Source of the DNA: an uncultured Spirochaetales bacterium | Lineage (GTDB): Bacteria > Spirochaetota > Spirochaetia > Sphaerochaetales > Sphaerochaetaceae | Reading direction: 5' to 3' | Length of the DNA: 64,000 nt | Assembly: GCA_949293595.1 (NCBI GenBank) | Contig: CASFDW010000005.1 | Span: forward strand, 1-64,000 | Shown here: piece by piece, positions 1 to 8,742 of the stretch | How positions within the stretch are numbered: position 1 is the first letter of the stretch | Layout of the letters: each line of letters begins with the position of its first letter | Notes under the pieces: model-generated | Database searches by the model: none | The model's input: only the letters and a program-made list of their open reading frames with translations | Told to the model about the DNA's origin: nothing | Translations under genes and position numbers: made by a program

Positions 1-83
1 GAAAAAGCCGATGCGTCTCAGCACCAGCCTTCCCTCTGCCTACCCAAATAGTCTGCTCCTTTCTTTTTTCACTGTCCTATTGA

Positions 84-938
84 CAGGGAGCACACCACTG
101 CTGCTCCGACAGAAGGAAGGACGGGGAAAAAGAGGAGATAGGAAAGCTCGAACGCGTTTTGGAATCGATGGGGATGGAATTGGTCGAAAGCTCCTTTTTG
201 TATTCCGACGCCGCTCCCGCCATCAAGGCCGGCGAGCTCATGGAATTCTTCATGGATCGGGAAATCGGTGAAATCTTCGACATCTCCGGTGGGAACCTGT
301 CGAACACCCTCCTGCCCTTTCTGGATTACGGGAGGATCGGAGGAAACACGAAAAGGCTGTGGGGATACAGCGACCTGACTGCGTTGATGAACGGTATTCA
401 TGCCCGAACAGGAAACATATCCATGCTCTACCAGGTCAGAAACATCGTCAAGGATGCAAGCGGAATGCAGCTGAAGGAGTTCGGGGATTTCCTGATCGGA
501 GGGAAAAAGGACCTCGTCTCATTCGATTTCAGGTTTTTGAGGAAAAACAGCATGGAGGGAGTTCTCGTGGGAGGGAATGCCAGATGCCTGTTGAAGCTTG
601 CCGGCACCCCGTGCTTTCCGGACATGGAGGGAAAGATACTCCTTCTGGAGGCGCTGCACGGGAATCCGGAACTCATCGAATCCCTGTTTTCCCAGCTGGA
701 GCAGATCGGCGTGTTCGAGAAAGTCGCAGGAATTCTGCTGGGCACGTTCACGGAGCTGGAAGGTAAAAAGCACCCTGGAGGGCCCGCAGGACTTCTGATG
801 AGGCACGTTCCAAAGGATATTCCGGTGGCGGTGACAGGATGCATAGGCCATGCGTCAAACTCGAAGGCCGCCGTCATCGGAGAACACATCAAGCTGTCTC
901 AGCAACGTTTTCCCGCCGGCAGCCCCTTCCATACATGA
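84..938 (+). pseudogene. LD-carboxypeptidase (peptidase S66), N-terminus broken
   Basis: Cleaves the L,D-peptide bond of murein tetrapeptides (or related microcin-type substrates) in the S66 family. The GYSD motif carries the expected nucleophile serine, LLLEALHGNPELIESLF carries the glutamate, and the IGHASNSKA stretch carries the histidine, so the whole catalytic part is present. Similarity begins earlier than the first ATG (159): the frame encodes CCSDRRKDGEKEE, matching the family's N-terminal CCSN region, but it has no usable start there and a TGA lies in frame at 81-83. The first ATG would remove about 25 conserved residues. Either the N-terminus has been lost by a frameshift or an unusual start is used. 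The 3' end overlaps the convergent MATE gene by 40 bp. Confidence 0.65.
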
Positions 939-2266
939 ACAAGGAACAAGATCGAAAGAAGGCCGACTGCGAATGCGGATACAGGCCCTGAATAGAGGAC
1001 GCCCTCCACTCCTAAAAACCGTGGCAGCAGCACAGTGAGTGGAATCTGTATGACGAGCTGGCGCAGGATAACGAGGACCGAGGCTTCTACCGGCCGTCCG
1101 ACGGACTGAAGGAAATAAGAGGCCACCATCTGAACACCATCCAGCACTAGGAACATCAGGAATATCCTGAGACAAAGCATCGAGAACCTGTTGTAAAGGG
1201 GATCGGATGATCCGAATATGCCGATCACCGTCATCGGGGCAAGCTGGAATACCAGCGTTGCCAGACCCGTCATGGCAAAAGTGACCAGCAGGACATACAA
1301 GAAGGTCCTTCTTACCCTGTCGTATCGCCCGCTTCCATAATTGTATCCGAATATCGGCTGTGCACCGGCCACGAGTCCGGTGACCGCGCATTGGATCAGT
1401 GTGAAGACCTTCATCGTCACCCCGAGCGCGGTCATCGGTATCTCCGCCCCGTACATGCTTTCCGCCCCGTAGCGAACGAGCACGTTGTTCTGCACGGCGA
1501 CAACAACCACAACCGCAATCTGGGTGAAGAAGCTCGAGAGCCCTGCTTTGGCAACCTGAGGAAGATATGGCACGCATTCGGAAAAAAGCCTCTTATCCAG
1601 TCTGACCGATTTCGTTTTTCTGACCAGATAGAAGACATTCACCAGGGAATTCAAAGCCATGCCGGCGACGGTGGCCCAGGCTGCACCTGATACCCCCATG
1701 TCAAAAATGAATATGGCCACGGGATCACCGATGAGATTGACGATGCATCCGGAAACCATGCCGGCCATGGCATACGAGGGACTTCCGTCTGCCCTGATCA
1801 TGCTCATGGTCGCACCACAGAACACGCTGAACACCATGCCAAGGCTTATGATCCGGCCATACTCCATCGAATATCCTATCGTAAGATCGGTGGCCCCGAA
1901 GAACCAGCACAGGGGTTCGAGGAAAACATTGTACAAAACGGTCATGAGGATCCCGATCCCCACCGCACCGGCCAGACCTGCGGCCATCCCTCCTGCCGCC
2001 TTGTCGTCTTCGCCAAGCCCCATCTTCAGGTTCATGTAGTTGGCCGTGCCGTCTCCGAAAAGGAGGGCGAAGGCGATTGCAAGCTGCATCATCGGAAAAA
2101 TGACGTTCGTAGCCCCGTTGCCGAGATACCCGACCCCCTGTCCGATGAATATCTGGTCCACCATGTTGTATATTGCGTTCAAAACCAACGAGATTATGCT
2201 TGGAACGGAAAACCTGACCAGAAGGCTCCCTATTTTGCCGTTTGCCAGAAGATTATTGTCATCCAT
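899..2266 (-). CDS. MATE family efflux transporter (MepA-like)
   Basis: Cation-coupled multidrug exporter of the inner membrane, 455 residues with about twelve hydrophobic segments in two similar halves, the normal size for the family. Typical sequences are the N-terminal LLVRFSVPSIISLVLNAIYN segment, followed closely by MVDQIFIG, and the GAQPIFGYNYG segment at the start of the second half. The start at 2266 has GGAG a few bases upstream. It is divergent from a LysR regulator 148 bp away, which suggests that regulator controls it. A second MATE gene of the same type lies at 19.8-21.2 kb. Confidence 0.9.
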   Translation of the reverse strand: MDDNNLLANGKIGSLLVRFSVPSIISLVLNAIYNMVDQIFIGQGVGYLGNGATNVIFPMMQLAIAFALLFGDGTANYMNLKMGLGEDDKAAGGMAAGLAGAVGIGILMTVLYNVFLEPLCWFFGATDLTIGYSMEYGRIISLGMVFSVFCGATMSMIRADGSPSYAMAGMVSGCIVNLIGDPVAIFIFDMGVSGAAWATVAGMALNSLVNVFYLVRKTKSVRLDKRLFSECVPYLPQVAKAGLSSFFTQIAVVVVVAVQNNVLVRYGAESMYGAEIPMTALGVTMKVFTLIQCAVTGLVAGAQPIFGYNYGSGRYDRVRRTFLYVLLVTFAMTGLATLVFQLAPMTVIGIFGSSDPLYNRFSMLCLRIFLMFLVLDGVQMVASYFLQSVGRPVEASVLVILRQLVIQIPLTVLLPRFLGVEGVLYSGPVSAFAVGLLSILFLVHVWKGLPAGKRC

Positions 2267-2378
2267 ATCGAATCACTCCATATATATTGTTCTGCCGGAA
2301 AGAATTGCTTGGAATCATAAAGCAGACGGAATAGAATATATAGGATTGTAAGTTTTTTTTGAATTACAATATCTTCGA

Positions 2379-2413
2379 ATGACATTAGATATTTTCTAAT
2401 GTAATATTAGATA
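2379..2413 (+). promoter_or_regulatory. LysR promoter with overlapping inverted repeat
   Basis: ATGACA (2379-2384), a 17 bp spacer and TAATAT (2402-2407) form a sigma-70-type promoter whose -10 box ends 7 bases before the ATG at 2415. The perfect inverted repeat ATTAGA-TATTT-TCTAAT (2384-2400) fills the spacer, and a further ATTAGATAT half site follows at 2405-2413. This fits a T-N11-A type LysR box used for autoregulation and for control of the divergent MATE gene. Confidence 0.55.
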
Positions 2414-2414
2414 T

Positions 2415-3305
2415 ATGAACATGCAACAGCTTCATTGCTTCATCGTTTCGGCCGACAAGCTCAATTTCACAAAGGCAGCAGAGATACTCTCACTGTCCAC
2501 GCCCACGGTCACACACCACATCAAATCCTTGGAAAAGGAGCTGGGCGCAATACTGTTCGAACGCAGTCCGAAAAATGTAAGGCTCACACATAAGGGTGAG
2601 CTCTTCTACGAATATGCAAAAGACATGCTGGAAAAGGAACGGCTTGCGAAAAGGCAGATGGCGGAGCTGGAGAACCCCGGACTGGATTTCATCATCATCG
2701 GATGCACGAGCGTGACGGAGCTCGGCTTCATAAAAAATGTCCTTGCGGAATTCAGGAAGGAATATCCAAACCTGTATCCCAGGATAACCGTGGGCAATTA
2801 CTTCCAGGCATCCACACTGTTCCGCAACGGACAGATCGATTTGTTCTTCGCCACGAGGGAGATGGTCCAGAACAATCCGGACTGCACGTTCAGGAAACTG
2901 TTCCAGGACCGGGACTACGCCTTGATTCCGAAGGATTCCCCTCTTTACGGAATGGACGAGATATCATTCTGCCAAATGGAGGACGAGGTGCTGGTAACCC
3001 TCGACCACAAGCTTGTGCCGCACAATCTGAGAAGCAACGTCAAGGATGTGCTCGCAAGCCATGCGAACAGGCACTTCGACATAATCTGCGAGAGCGAGGT
3101 GGAAGGAATACTCCTTGCAGAATCGGGATACGGGATAACAATACTTCCCGGATACATGATTCCGGAAAGCACCATGCAAGCGCATGTCGCAAGGATAAGG
3201 GAGGCGGACACTCTGGACTACGGAATCGCATACAACCAAGGATCGGACATACCGGGTCTGAGACGTCTGATACAGATTGCCAGGAAGCAGGCCTCATCGG
3301 TTTAA
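2415..3305 (+). CDS. LysR family transcriptional regulator
   Basis: DNA-binding regulator of 296 residues. The N-terminal winged helix (about residues 3-62) has the family pattern LNFTKAAEILSLSTPTVTHH and the sequence LEKELGAILFERS; the rest (about 90-290) is the periplasmic-binding-like effector domain. No Shine-Dalgarno sequence precedes either ATG (2415 or 2421), and the promoter geometry predicts a leaderless message starting at 2415. The divergent MATE exporter is the obvious target. The effector is unknown. The 3' end overlaps the convergent HAD gene by 12 bp. Confidence 0.9.
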   Translation: MNMQQLHCFIVSADKLNFTKAAEILSLSTPTVTHHIKSLEKELGAILFERSPKNVRLTHKGELFYEYAKDMLEKERLAKRQMAELENPGLDFIIIGCTSVTELGFIKNVLAEFRKEYPNLYPRITVGNYFQASTLFRNGQIDLFFATREMVQNNPDCTFRKLFQDRDYALIPKDSPLYGMDEISFCQMEDEVLVTLDHKLVPHNLRSNVKDVLASHANRHFDIICESEVEGILLAESGYGITILPGYMIPESTMQAHVARIREADTLDYGIAYNQGSDIPGLRRLIQIARKQASSV

Positions 3306-4082
3306 AAGGTTGTTCTCGATCCAGATCGCAAGCCCGTCCTCATCGTTTGAAGGGCATACCTCGTCCGCGGCCATCCTGACGTGTCCGGGAGCGTTCCCCA
3401 TGGCGACGGCGTATCCTGCGGCCCCGAACATGGCAAGGTCGTTGTCGTAGTCTCCGAAGCATATCGAATCGGAGATATCGGCCCCGAGGAGCCCGCATAC
3501 AGTACGCACCGCAAAGCCCTTGTCGATTCCCGGGGCATTCACCTCGACATAACGCGATGAGGATGGAACTATGGAATACGATGGGAGAAGCGTCCGCGAT
3601 TCCGCAAGAAAGGAACCGCAGCATGACGGGCTTCCGATTGCAAGGAACTTGTGCACACTTGTCTTTGCGGCCATCAGATCGACAGGTTCCGCCACTCCTT
3701 CCGTCCCTACTATCCTTCTCTCCAGCTCGTAGCAGTCATTGAAGCCATCGGCACCCCAGCGGGAAGAAAAGAAATAAAGATAGTCCATGCCCATCCTTCC
3801 GGCAAGATCCAGACAGATGGAGATAGCCTCGGGATCAAGAGGGGTTGAAGAGACGATGCTGCCGTCCATTGCGAAGATGCAGGCACCGTTCAAGGTTGCT
3901 GCATACGTGCGCATTCCCAGTACGGACATGATTCCCGACAGGCCGTCCAGACAACGCCCCGAGCAAAGTACGGGCACATGCCCCGCCTCGGACGCGCGCC
4001 TCAGCGCGGTCCTTGTCCTGTTTGTCACGATGTTGCGGCTGTTCAAAAGCGTCCCGTCGATATCTATGAAAAGAATCCCCAT
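3294..4082 (-). CDS. HAD superfamily hydrolase, Cof type
   Basis: Cytosolic phosphatase of the Cof/IIB group, usually acting on sugar phosphates or nucleotide-like metabolites. Motif I is DIDGTLL near residue 7, motif II is the serine of CSGR, the conserved lysine is in HKFLAIG and motif IV is GDYDNDLAMFG. The start at 4082 is chosen over upstream in-frame codons because GAGGAGG sits about 7 bases before it and the family begins a few residues before DIDGT. It lies 37 bp downstream of the GNAT gene on the same strand and is probably cotranscribed. Substrate cannot be told from sequence. Confidence 0.88.
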   Translation of the reverse strand: MGILFIDIDGTLLNSRNIVTNRTRTALRRASEAGHVPVLCSGRCLDGLSGIMSVLGMRTYAATLNGACIFAMDGSIVSSTPLDPEAISICLDLAGRMGMDYLYFFSSRWGADGFNDCYELERRIVGTEGVAEPVDLMAAKTSVHKFLAIGSPSCCGSFLAESRTLLPSYSIVPSSSRYVEVNAPGIDKGFAVRTVCGLLGADISDSICFGDYDNDLAMFGAAGYAVAMGNAPGHVRMAADEVCPSNDEDGLAIWIENNLLNR

Positions 4083-4119
4083 GCACGCACCCTCCTCTGC
4101 CGCCGGTACGGCAGGCATC

Positions 4120-4680
4120 TCATGCTTCCGCCCTCCATTCGTTACTCATTATCGACCAGAGCGCACAATCGCAGATTCCCGTATTGTTCCTGCCATACCC
4201 GCGCAGCACGCCTTCCCTGGTCATTCCGCAACGTTCCATGACTTTCCCGCTCCTTCCGTTCGCGACATCGTGCAATGCCTCTATCCTGAGCGCCCCAACC
4301 TCGGAAAATAGGAACCCAATGACCGCAGAAAGGGCCTCGCTCATGTATCCATTGTGCCAGAACTTCCTGCCAAGGCAGTAGCCTATCTGGAAAGAACACA
4401 CCTCGGGCATGATCTTGACCACGCTTATGTTTCCGATGAGACGTCGGTCGTCCCTGAGCACGACCGCCCAATTGTAATAATCCACCTCACAGTAATGGGG
4501 CACCCAGGAGGACAGCACATCCCTGGTGACCGAAACATCACCATGGCTGGGCCATGTGAGATACCTTGTCACAGCATCGTCGCAGGCCCACGTGGAAAAC
4601 ATCCCCTCGGCATCACAGACAGTGAAAGGCCTGAGCTCCAAACGATCGGTGACAATCACTGCGGTTCCCTTGTGTTCCAT
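4120..4680 (-). CDS. GNAT acetyltransferase, RimJ/RimL type
   Basis: Acetyl-CoA-dependent N-acetyltransferase of 186 residues. It starts with the RimJ/L signature TDRLELRPFTVCDAEGMF and has the cofactor-binding stretch GRKFWHNGYMSEAL and a C-terminal RCGMTREGVLRGYGRN segment. The ATG at 4680 is preceded by GGGAGGA at good spacing. Members of this group acetylate ribosomal proteins, antibiotics or small amines; the target here is not evident. It is the first gene of a probable two-gene unit with the HAD hydrolase. Confidence 0.88.
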   Translation of the reverse strand: MEHKGTAVIVTDRLELRPFTVCDAEGMFSTWACDDAVTRYLTWPSHGDVSVTRDVLSSWVPHYCEVDYYNWAVVLRDDRRLIGNISVVKIMPEVCSFQIGYCLGRKFWHNGYMSEALSAVIGFLFSEVGALRIEALHDVANGRSGKVMERCGMTREGVLRGYGRNNTGICDCALWSIMSNEWRAEA

Positions 4681-4764
4681 GGGTATATCCTCCCTTTTGT
4701 TTCCATAACATATAGCATCACGCCGGCAATACAGTCAAAGGGAAGCCTCATAAAAAGAAATGGA

Positions 4765-4791
4765 TTGACATTTTTGGTTTATATTATAAAC
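4765..4791 (+). promoter_or_regulatory. Promoter with 15 bp palindrome before membrane protein/regulator pair
   Basis: A perfect -35 box TTGACA lies at 4765-4770. GTTTATA-T-TATAAAC (4777-4791) is a palindrome with 7-base arms and one central base, covering the spacer and the likely -10 region (TAAACT at 4787-4792, 16 bp spacing). It is well placed as an operator for the winged-helix protein encoded second in the operon. Confidence 0.5.
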
Positions 4792-4818
4792 TTATTTACG
4801 TTAATAAAGGAGATCGAT

Positions 4819-5457
4819 ATGTCCTACAACGAAACCGAAATAAGGCAAGCACTCGAGGATGTGAGGGAGATGAGGAACATCCTCGAACGAGGGATTCCGA
4901 GGCTGAGAAAAATATTTCTTACGACGTCGTTCGGATGGCTGTGCATATCGCAGGCCGTGTTCTTTCTGGTCGTCATGACGCTTTACAGCCTGTTCAAGCA
5001 TGTGAACGGAGCGCCGGTCGTCCTTGCAGTACTGATAATCCTCGATTGCGTGATCGCCGGCAAATGGAAGCTCGATATTTTCCGGCACGGGGCAAAATGT
5101 GAGGAATATGATGGAAGCGTACTTTCATTCTTCCGTCTTCCATTCATAAAGGAATTGCTGGACATCGGATACATACTCGTTGCAAACACGATATTGATTT
5201 CCGTCCTCGTGGCAGTCAGGACGGGCAGTGCGTGGCTCATCTATCCTCTGCTCTTCTCCGGAATCGGGGTGACGTTCCTTTCCTACGGTGCGACTCTGAA
5301 ATCGTACTCGTACAAGCTGACGGGAATGATCGGCATGCTCATTTCCTTTGCATCCGCAATCTTCTATGACGGACATATGGAATTATGGATCGCAGGAGGT
5401 GTCGGGCTTCTTCTCCTTACATGTGGTCTGACGATTCTGAAGGAAGGAAAATCCTGA
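4819..5457 (+). CDS. Membrane protein of unknown function
   Basis: A 212-residue protein with an amphipathic N-terminal helix rich in Glu and Arg (residues 1-30) followed by about six hydrophobic segments between residues 30 and 208. I do not recognise a named family. The ATG at 4819 has AAAGGAG 6 bases upstream; longer in-frame extensions lie before the promoter and can be dismissed. Its TGA shares a base with the ATG of the winged-helix gene, so the two are translated together and probably act together, the regulator controlling the pair. Confidence 0.75.
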   Translation: MSYNETEIRQALEDVREMRNILERGIPRLRKIFLTTSFGWLCISQAVFFLVVMTLYSLFKHVNGAPVVLAVLIILDCVIAGKWKLDIFRHGAKCEEYDGSVLSFFRLPFIKELLDIGYILVANTILISVLVAVRTGSAWLIYPLLFSGIGVTFLSYGATLKSYSYKLTGMIGMLISFASAIFYDGHMELWIAGGVGLLLLTCGLTILKEGKS

Positions 5458-5753
5458 TGGATGAGAAACTGTTCAAGACGATCCATGAAAGGGCGAGGCT
5501 CAGGATACTGACATACCTTGCCTCCAAGGATGATTCTGCCGCTGCATTCAACGAAATCAAGGACAGGTTCGCATTCACCGCAGGCAATCTCTCCATCCAG
5601 CTCAGGAACCTTGAAGAGGCGGGGCTTGTGGAGGTCGAGAAAACATTTTCAAACAGGCGGCCGCTCACAAACGTGGTACTGACCGTAAAAGGAAAGGCTT
5701 CCCTACTGGATTACATCGGAGAGATGGAGAGGATGTTTGAAAACCTGCGCTGA
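5457..5753 (+). CDS. Winged-helix transcriptional regulator
   Basis: Small 98-residue DNA-binding protein made of a single winged-helix domain. RARLRILTYLASKDD is the first helix, ATAGNLSIQLRNLEEAGLV-like wording (FTAGNLSIQLRNLEEAGLV) is the recognition helix, and VEKTFSNRRPLTNVVLT is the wing. This is the stand-alone HTH type often encoded beside a membrane protein it represses. It starts inside the stop of the preceding gene (TGATG). The 15 bp palindrome at 4777-4791 is its best candidate site. Ligand unknown. Confidence 0.85.
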   Translation: MDEKLFKTIHERARLRILTYLASKDDSAAAFNEIKDRFAFTAGNLSIQLRNLEEAGLVEVEKTFSNRRPLTNVVLTVKGKASLLDYIGEMERMFENLR

Positions 5754-5765
5754 ACACCCCGTCGG

Positions 5766-5794
5766 TTGCGCAATTCTTTCCAATGCCTTAAAAT
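5766..5794 (+). promoter_or_regulatory. Promoter, predicted leaderless start
   Basis: TTGCGC (5766-5771), 17 bp, TAAAAT (5789-5794), then 7 bases to the ATG at 5802, which has no Shine-Dalgarno sequence. Confidence 0.45.
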
Positions 5795-5801
5795 CCTCTC
5801 C

Positions 5802-6314
5802 ATGGACAAGTTCTTGATCAGGGAGGCTGCTGCGGCTGACGCCGGATTCATGGTGAATGAATTCCTTCCGTTACTTGGAGGAGAAAGCCACAACCTTTCA
5901 TTCGGCAGCGAGGGAATGGAAACGGATGTCGCGGACGAGGCCCGGTTCCTTGAAAACAGCAACAAAGGGAGAAGCATCTTCCTTATGGGTGTTTTGAACG
6001 GGAGGATCATAGGTACATGCCAGTCCAATCCGATGAGACGTCGGTTCGCACACCGGTCGGAGATAGCGATAGGCATACTGAAGGCCCACTGGGGAAAAGG
6101 CTATGCATCACTGATGCTCGAAGAGCTGATAGGAAGGGCAAAGGACAAAGGCACCGAGGTACTGCAGCTGGAGGTCCTGTCGGACAACATCAGGGCAATA
6201 AGGCTGTATGAGAAGTTCGGATTCGACCATGTCGGTCATTTCAGGAACTTCTCCCTCGTGGACGGCGTCTACCATGATGCCGAGATAATGGAGCTCATGC
6301 TGGAGAAGCACTGA
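5802..6314 (+). CDS. GNAT family N-acetyltransferase
   Basis: A 170-residue acetyltransferase. The acetyl-CoA pyrophosphate loop is the Q/R-x-x-G-x-G/A-type HWGKGYASLML near residue 100, and NIRAIRLYEKFGF is the typical C-terminal motif. The ATG at 5802 is preferred over an upstream TTG at 5766 because that TTG lies in the promoter. The substrate is unknown. The last 20 bp overlap the convergent acetyltransferase gene at 6295. Confidence 0.85.
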   Translation: MDKFLIREAAAADAGFMVNEFLPLLGGESHNLSFGSEGMETDVADEARFLENSNKGRSIFLMGVLNGRIIGTCQSNPMRRRFAHRSEIAIGILKAHWGKGYASLMLEELIGRAKDKGTEVLQLEVLSDNIRAIRLYEKFGFDHVGHFRNFSLVDGVYHDAEIMELMLEKH

Positions 6315-6819
6315 CGGCGTATATCGTATGCGGCATGTCGATACCGTAATAATGCTTTGTGAAACCTCCTGCAGGACTCATGCCGTTCTTCAACGCGACA
6401 CGCACGGATGGCAAGTTGCCGTCCCGTATTATCGAACAGACAGTATCCAGCCCCAGCTTTTCGAAAGCAAATTCTTTCACTGCGGATGCCGCCTCGATCG
6501 CATATCCGCAATGCCAGTATCTGCGGTTGAACAGATACCCTATCTCCGACACCCTTCCATCCGGCGTATCCTGCCAGGTCAGGCCGCATTGGCCAACAAG
6601 CACGCCGTCCTCCTTCCTTATCACCGCAAGGAGGCCATAACCATATTCACTGTAACGTCCGATCTGGCGTGAAATCCAGTCATCGACCTCCTCATCCGAG
6701 AACGCATGGGCGTAGGCATACATGGTCTCCTCGTCCTGAAGAATGGACGCTATTTCCGGCCTGTCGGCAAAGGACATCCTGCGCAGATACGTCCTGTCAG
6801 TTTCAATGAGCTTCTCCAT
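6295..6819 (-). CDS. GNAT acetyltransferase, RimJ/RimL type
   Basis: Acetyltransferase of 174 residues with the start TDRTYLRRMSFADRPEIASI, a cofactor loop at FNRRYWHCGYAIEAASAV and SVRVALKNGMSPAGG near the end. Two ATGs are possible: 6825 and 6819. A TATATT hexamer ends at 6826, giving exactly 6 bases to the ATG at 6819, and no Shine-Dalgarno site is present, so the inner start is chosen. It is convergent with the previous gene; their similarity in function (both GNAT) does not imply a shared pathway. Confidence 0.82.
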   Translation of the reverse strand: MEKLIETDRTYLRRMSFADRPEIASILQDEETMYAYAHAFSDEEVDDWISRQIGRYSEYGYGLLAVIRKEDGVLVGQCGLTWQDTPDGRVSEIGYLFNRRYWHCGYAIEAASAVKEFAFEKLGLDTVCSIIRDGNLPSVRVALKNGMSPAGGFTKHYYGIDMPHTIYAVSASPA

Positions 6820-6866
6820 AGTCATAATATAGTAAAACCTTCAATTCCGTTATTGGAATGATATAA

Positions 6867-6894
6867 GATAAAATATGCCGGACAAAGCCGGCAT
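6867..6894 (-). terminator. Rho-independent terminator of pyk
   Basis: ATGCCGG (6875-6881), 6-base loop, CCGGCAT (6888-6894), followed on the minus strand by ATTTTAT. It begins 3 bases after the pyk stop. Confidence 0.75.
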
Positions 6895-6897
6895 GCA

Positions 6898-8313
6898 TCA
6901 GATGGTCGTTATCTGTATCGTATCTGAACTGATACGCCCGGTCATGGATCCGGATATGAAAATTGCGAGGTCACCCCTGCTGATTATCCCTGACGAAAGC
7001 GCTAGGGATACGGACTGGGCCTTCATCTCCTCGCGGTCCTCCGTGAATTTCGCCTTGATCGGGTATACGCCGTAGTCGAGACGTAGCTGCCTTGCCGCCT
7101 TCTCGTCCGTGACACACGCTATCACATGTGCGGAAGGCCTGTAGAACGATACGTAATGCGCGGTCCGTCCTGTCACTGTCATGCAGATTATTGCCTTGGC
7201 ATCCAGGAAGAAGGCGGCATCGACCGACGACGAGGCTATGGTGTTCACTACATCCGAGCCGAGCTTGAGCTGCTTGTCGATGAACCTTTCCTTGTAATCT
7301 ATCTGGTTCTCCGTGAATTCTGCGATCTCGCTCATGGTCTTCACAGCCTCGACCGGATATTTTCCTGCAGCAGTCTCCCCCGAAAGCATTATGCATGTCG
7401 TGCCGTCGTATATTGCATTGGCAACATCGGACACCTCCGCCCTTGTCGGACGGGGATGCTCGGTCATCGATTCGAGCATCTGGGTCGCGGTGACGACAAT
7501 CCTTCCCTTCTCGTAGCATTTCCTGATCATGCCCTTCTGGATGGAAGGAAGCTCCCTGAAAGGTATCTCCACACCCATGTCGCCCCTTGCAACCATCACA
7601 CCGTCGACAATGTCTGTTATGCTGTCAAGATTCTCCACGCCGCTGCGGTTCTCGATCTTTGCGATGATCATTATTCTTTCCCCGCCGTTGGCGTTCAAAA
7701 ACTTCCTAAGCTTCTTCACATCCCCGTCGGTCCTGACGAACGATGCGGCTATGAAATCGACATCCATACCGATACCGAACAGCAGGTCGGAACGGTCCGT
7801 CTCCGATATGTAAGGCTGGTCTATATCGACACCGGGTATGTTTATCGACTTATGGTTCGAGACCTTGCCTGCGTTCATTACACGGCACACGAGGTCCCTG
7901 CCCCTTATCTCCTCCACCTTCATCGAGACAAGCCCGTCGTCGATGAGGATCATGTTCCCGATCTGCACATCCTCGGACAGATACGGATAAGTAACGCACA
8001 CACCTTTCTCGTCGCCGTCTTCCTTCTTGTCCGCATAAAGCGTGAACAGACCGTCCTTTTCAAGCATCACGGATCCGTTTACGAAATTTCTGACCCGTAT
8101 CTCCGGCCCCTTCGTATCAAGGATTATAGGGATCTGCACACCCATTTCGGAGGCGATCCTCCTTACCCGCTCAATCCTTGCCCTGTGCTCATCGTGGGTA
8201 CCATGCGAGAAATTCAATCTCGCAGCATCCATGCCGTTTGAAATCAGATCGCGTATCTTGTCATCAGAATCAACGGCGGGACCAAGAGTACATATTATCT
8301 TTGTCTTCCTCAT
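6898..8313 (-). CDS. pyk: Pyruvate kinase
   Basis: Converts phosphoenolpyruvate and ADP to pyruvate and ATP, last step of glycolysis, cytosolic tetramer. The 471-residue protein has MRKTKIICTLGP at the start, the barrel residues ARLNFSHG and LDTKGPEIR, the catalytic MIIAKIENRSGV, VARGDMGVEIP, and the signature ATQMLESM followed by PTRAEVSDVANAI. The C-terminal allosteric domain is complete. The ATG at 8313 is chosen because GGAGG lies just upstream and family members begin there; seven extra residues from a TTG would precede it. Monocistronic, with its own terminator. Confidence 0.97.
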   Translation of the reverse strand: MRKTKIICTLGPAVDSDDKIRDLISNGMDAARLNFSHGTHDEHRARIERVRRIASEMGVQIPIILDTKGPEIRVRNFVNGSVMLEKDGLFTLYADKKEDGDEKGVCVTYPYLSEDVQIGNMILIDDGLVSMKVEEIRGRDLVCRVMNAGKVSNHKSINIPGVDIDQPYISETDRSDLLFGIGMDVDFIAASFVRTDGDVKKLRKFLNANGGERIMIIAKIENRSGVENLDSITDIVDGVMVARGDMGVEIPFRELPSIQKGMIRKCYEKGRIVVTATQMLESMTEHPRPTRAEVSDVANAIYDGTTCIMLSGETAAGKYPVEAVKTMSEIAEFTENQIDYKERFIDKQLKLGSDVVNTIASSSVDAAFFLDAKAIICMTVTGRTAHYVSFYRPSAHVIACVTDEKAARQLRLDYGVYPIKAKFTEDREEMKAQSVSLALSSGIISRGDLAIFISGSMTGRISSDTIQITTI

Positions 8314-8417
8314 ATTCCTCCGAACGGCAACCAAACTGAAAAGCCGTCATAACTAACTTATGCAATCAATGGTGGAAAATCAACAAAATCAATCGCTCAA
8401 AACCAAAAACAAACCGT

Positions 8418-8705
8418 TTATTTTCGTCCACGACCTTTTCTCCCGACGGTTCTTACGTTTTTTTTACGGCAAAGCAAAAGAAGAAAACGTACAGCGTACC
8501 TGGCAAACAGGACGGCAAGGACCATCAGTACGGCAGAAACAAGGGACAACGCCTCGACGGCCGCCATGGAAGGCAGGGCACCGCTTTCAAGCATGCCGGA
8601 AAAGAAGGCCGATCCAAGACCGTGTCCAAGAAAAAAGAATGCGACAACCAACAGAGCATCAACCATAGCCACAAGAATTATAAACGCGGAGCATCCGTCG
8701 CACAA
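8418..8705 (-). CDS. Possible small membrane protein (doubtful)
   Basis: This 429-base stretch between pyk and the sugar-transport operon holds one open frame of 95 residues from a TTG, with two hydrophobic segments (about residues 8-28 and 47-75) and a basic end. There is no Shine-Dalgarno site and no family I recognise. A shorter start at an internal ATG (MVDALLVV) is equally possible. It follows the transport operon's terminator directly. It may simply be a chance open frame; nothing else is visible in this gap. Confidence 0.3.
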   Translation of the reverse strand: MCDGCSAFIILVAMVDALLVVAFFFLGHGLGSAFFSGMLESGALPSMAAVEALSLVSAVLMVLAVLFARYAVRFLLLLCRKKNVRTVGRKGRGRK

Positions 8706-8710
8706 TAAAA

Positions 8711-8736
8711 GAAAAAAGCCCGGCCGGAGCCGGGCT
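8711..8736 (-). terminator. Terminator of sugar ABC operon
   Basis: AGCCCGGC-CGGA-GCCGGGCT (8717-8736) followed on the minus strand by six T (8712-8717). It lies 7 bases after the last permease gene. Confidence 0.9.
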
Positions 8737-8742
8737 GGATGC

